The notes beneath the pieces were generated by a model, which was not told the DNA's origin, made no database searches, and saw only the letters and a list, made by a program, of their open reading frames with translations. From an uncultured Clostridia bacterium (lineage in GTDB: Bacteria > Bacillota > Clostridia > Christensenellales > Borkfalkiaceae): DNA of 5,798 bases. Positions within the stretch are counted from its first letter, which is position 1. Each line of letters opens with the position of its first letter. Below are positions 4,435 through 5,798 of the stretch, piece after piece. The position numbers and the translations under genes are program-made. The DNA lies in contig CANPYD010000069.1 of the NCBI GenBank assembly GCA_947587775.1, positions 1-5,798 of the forward strand. Direction: 5' to 3'.

Positions 4435-5703
4435 ATGCCACACTACTTCAACGAAGCGGTTGAAAAAATCTGCGAGAGCATCCGCTTCGATTCATCCACT
4501 GCACAACATACGGCAAAAATGCCCTTCGGAAAAGGCGCCTACGATTGTCTCAATCACTTTCTTACTCTCGCGGAAGAACTCGGTTTCGAAACGCATAACT
4601 ATGACGGCTATGTCGGAGAGGTCATCTTCGGCCAAGGCGAACCCTTTGCGATCCTCTGCCATCTCGACGTCGTTCCCGCGGGGGACGGCTGGACGAAGGA
4701 TCCCTTCGGCGGGATCGTTCAGGACGGAAAGATCTGGGGTCGCGGCGCCATGGACGACAAGGGTCCCGCGATCTGCGTACTCTATGCACTGAAATCCCTC
4801 AAAGACAAGGGCTTTGTTCCCTCGAAACAGATCCGGTTCATCGTCGGCTGCAATGAGGAGAACGGCTGGGGCTGTATTGAATATTATCAACGCGTCGCGG
4901 AGCTTCCCAAGACGGGAATTTCGCCCGATGCGGACTTTCCCGTCATCTATGCGGAAAAGGGAATCATGCAGGTAAGGCTCCATTATCCCCTTACGAGCGC
5001 ACCCTTCTTCTTCCTCGAAGGCGGTTCGGGCGCAAACATGGTCTGCGATACCTGCGAGGCGACCCCCCGCTCCCTCGGCACAAAGCGCATCCGCGCCTGC
5101 GGGCTCGAGATCAGGGGCAAAAAGATCGTTTCGCACGGCAAGAGCGCCCACGGTTCGACGCCTGAGCTCGGCGTCAACGCCATACGCCCCATGCTCGAAT
5201 ACTTTGCGGTACGGAACGAGACGATCAGAACGATCATTACAGATCTTTTCGACGACAGATACGGGCTCAAGAAGTTGCAGGACGAAACGGGGCATCTCAC
5301 CCTCTCTCCCAACCTCATCAAGTATCGGAAGGGCGAGCTTCAGATCGTCTGCGATATCCGTTATCCCGCTACCATGTCCGCAGACCTTATTCACGAAAAG
5401 CTCTCACAGCTCGGCGTGAAGTACGAAACGGTGCATCACCAGCCCCCGCTCTTTCACGATAAGAACAGCGAGCTCGTCCGGACGCTTCTCTCCGTCTATG
5501 AGGAGTGCACCGGCGAAACAGCGGAACCCATTGCGATCGGCGGCGGGACGTATGCAAGGGCGCTCGAAAACGGCGTCGCCTTCGGCCCGGAAATGAAGGG
5601 CGACGAAGCAGTCATTCACCAAGCCGACGAATATATTTCTCTCGAGCGGGTGAAATTGCTCCTTGAAATTTACGAAAAAGCCGTCGAACGGCTGACAAAA
5701 TAA
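4435..5703 (+). CDS. PepV-like dipeptidase, M20 metallopeptidase family
   Basis: This 422-residue cytosolic enzyme is predicted to cleave dipeptides (and possibly carnosine-like or D-amino-acid dipeptides) using two zinc ions, feeding amino-acid salvage. Expected metal ligands are His76 and Asp107 (HLDVVPAGDGW, GRGAMDDKG), Glu142 (NEENGW), Asp165 (SPDADFP) and His395 (VIHQADE). The catalytic residues are Asp78 and Glu141. HGKSAHGSTPELGVNA (234-249) belongs to the lid domain, and IGGGTYARALENGVAFGPE (368-386) lines the C-terminal active site. This order is specific to the PepV/Sapep branch of M20. It is shorter than the roughly 465-470 residues usual for PepV, mostly within the lid, and has N140 where DEE is usual. 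The ATG at 4435 follows GGGAG (4424-4428) with a 6-nt gap. An in-frame TTG at 4369 lies within the promoter and is rejected. There is no signal peptide. Confidence 0.93.
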   Translation: MPHYFNEAVEKICESIRFDSSTAQHTAKMPFGKGAYDCLNHFLTLAEELGFETHNYDGYVGEVIFGQGEPFAILCHLDVVPAGDGWTKDPFGGIVQDGKIWGRGAMDDKGPAICVLYALKSLKDKGFVPSKQIRFIVGCNEENGWGCIEYYQRVAELPKTGISPDADFPVIYAEKGIMQVRLHYPLTSAPFFFLEGGSGANMVCDTCEATPRSLGTKRIRACGLEIRGKKIVSHGKSAHGSTPELGVNAIRPMLEYFAVRNETIRTIITDLFDDRYGLKKLQDETGHLTLSPNLIKYRKGELQIVCDIRYPATMSADLIHEKLSQLGVKYETVHHQPPLFHDKNSELVRTLLSVYEECTGETAEPIAIGGGTYARALENGVAFGPEMKGDEAVIHQADEYISLERVKLLLEIYEKAVERLTK

Positions 5704-5722
5704 CCAACGGCCCGTCGGGATT

Positions 5723-5798
5723 TGAAGTGAACCCCAAAAGTTGGACAAAAATTTAATTAGATGAATTGTGAATGAGTTCGGTATTGCACCGGGCTCAT
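5723..5798 (-). mobile_element. End of an IS3-family (IS150-like) insertion sequence, partial
   Basis: TGAAGTGAACCCCAAAAG followed by TTGGACA (5723-5747) resembles the terminal repeat of IS3-family elements, which end TG...CA and often contain ACCCCAAAA(A)GTTGGACA. Inside it lies the C-terminus of a transposase reading toward this end, so this is the element's right end. The boundary could instead be the TG at 5728. The rest of the element, and its target duplication, is outside the window. Confidence 0.85.
5757..5798 (-). CDS. IS3-family transposase OrfB, last 13 residues only
   Basis: On the minus strand the window edge opens in frame with MSPVQYRTHSQFI and a TAA stop (5759-5757). (G)MSPVQYR is the hallmark C-terminal segment of IS150/IS3-type transposase OrfB, which carries the DDE integrase domain upstream. 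Only 42 nt are visible, so whether the gene is intact cannot be judged. It is convergent with the dipeptidase gene. Confidence 0.82.
   Translation of the reverse strand: MSPVQYRTHSQFI

Noticed and set aside
4492..5394. A 300-codon minus-strand frame opposite the dipeptidase
   Set aside because: It is antisense to a gene with all M20 metal and catalytic residues in order, and has no ribosome binding site or recognisable domain.

Overview
The window reads as chromosomal DNA of a Gram-positive, Clostridia-like bacterium (Bacillota), probably an uncultured gut-type lineage. This is inferred from the clostridial type of pyruvate kinase, a PepV-like dipeptidase, strong Shine-Dalgarno sites, sigma-A promoters with extended -10 elements, a GC-rich codon third position against AT-rich promoters, and an intergenic island of GC-rich palindromes. 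The genus cannot be fixed from the sequence alone.

Layout, left to right. (1) Positions 1-354, minus strand: most of a type-A RNase P RNA gene (rnpB), with its 3' end cut off by the window edge and an unusually large insertion at the P12 position. (2) Positions 354-470: a compact divergent promoter region driving rnpB leftward and pyk rightward, with a T/A-tract inverted repeat between the two -35 boxes and a perfect palindrome over the pyk -35. (3) Positions 471-1883: pyk, pyruvate kinase, followed by a strong hairpin terminator. (4) Positions about 1931-2372: no gene. This is an island of hairpins and repeats between convergent genes: a 42-bp tandem array, then inverted-orientation relatives of the same element. 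(5) Positions 2373-4252, minus strand: a two-component operon, a DesK-like membrane histidine kinase and a NarL/FixJ response regulator overlapping by 4 bp (ATGA). (6) Positions 4283-4434: a second divergent promoter region with one well-formed promoter each way, each overlapped by a perfect inverted repeat. (7) Positions 4435-5703: a PepV-like M20 metallodipeptidase. (8) Positions 5723-5798: the tip of an IS3-family (IS150-like) insertion sequence, with the last 13 codons of its transposase on the minus strand and its terminal repeat only about 19 bp past the peptidase gene.

The genes do not form one pathway. RNase P and pyruvate kinase are housekeeping functions sharing a promoter region. 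The kinase and regulator form a signalling pair with no obvious target gene in view, unless the divergent peptidase is regulated with it. I see no convincing new multi-gene system. The observations most worth checking are the enlarged rnpB P12 region, the inverted repeat island, the operator-like palindromes at three promoters, and the substitutions in conserved pyruvate kinase motifs.
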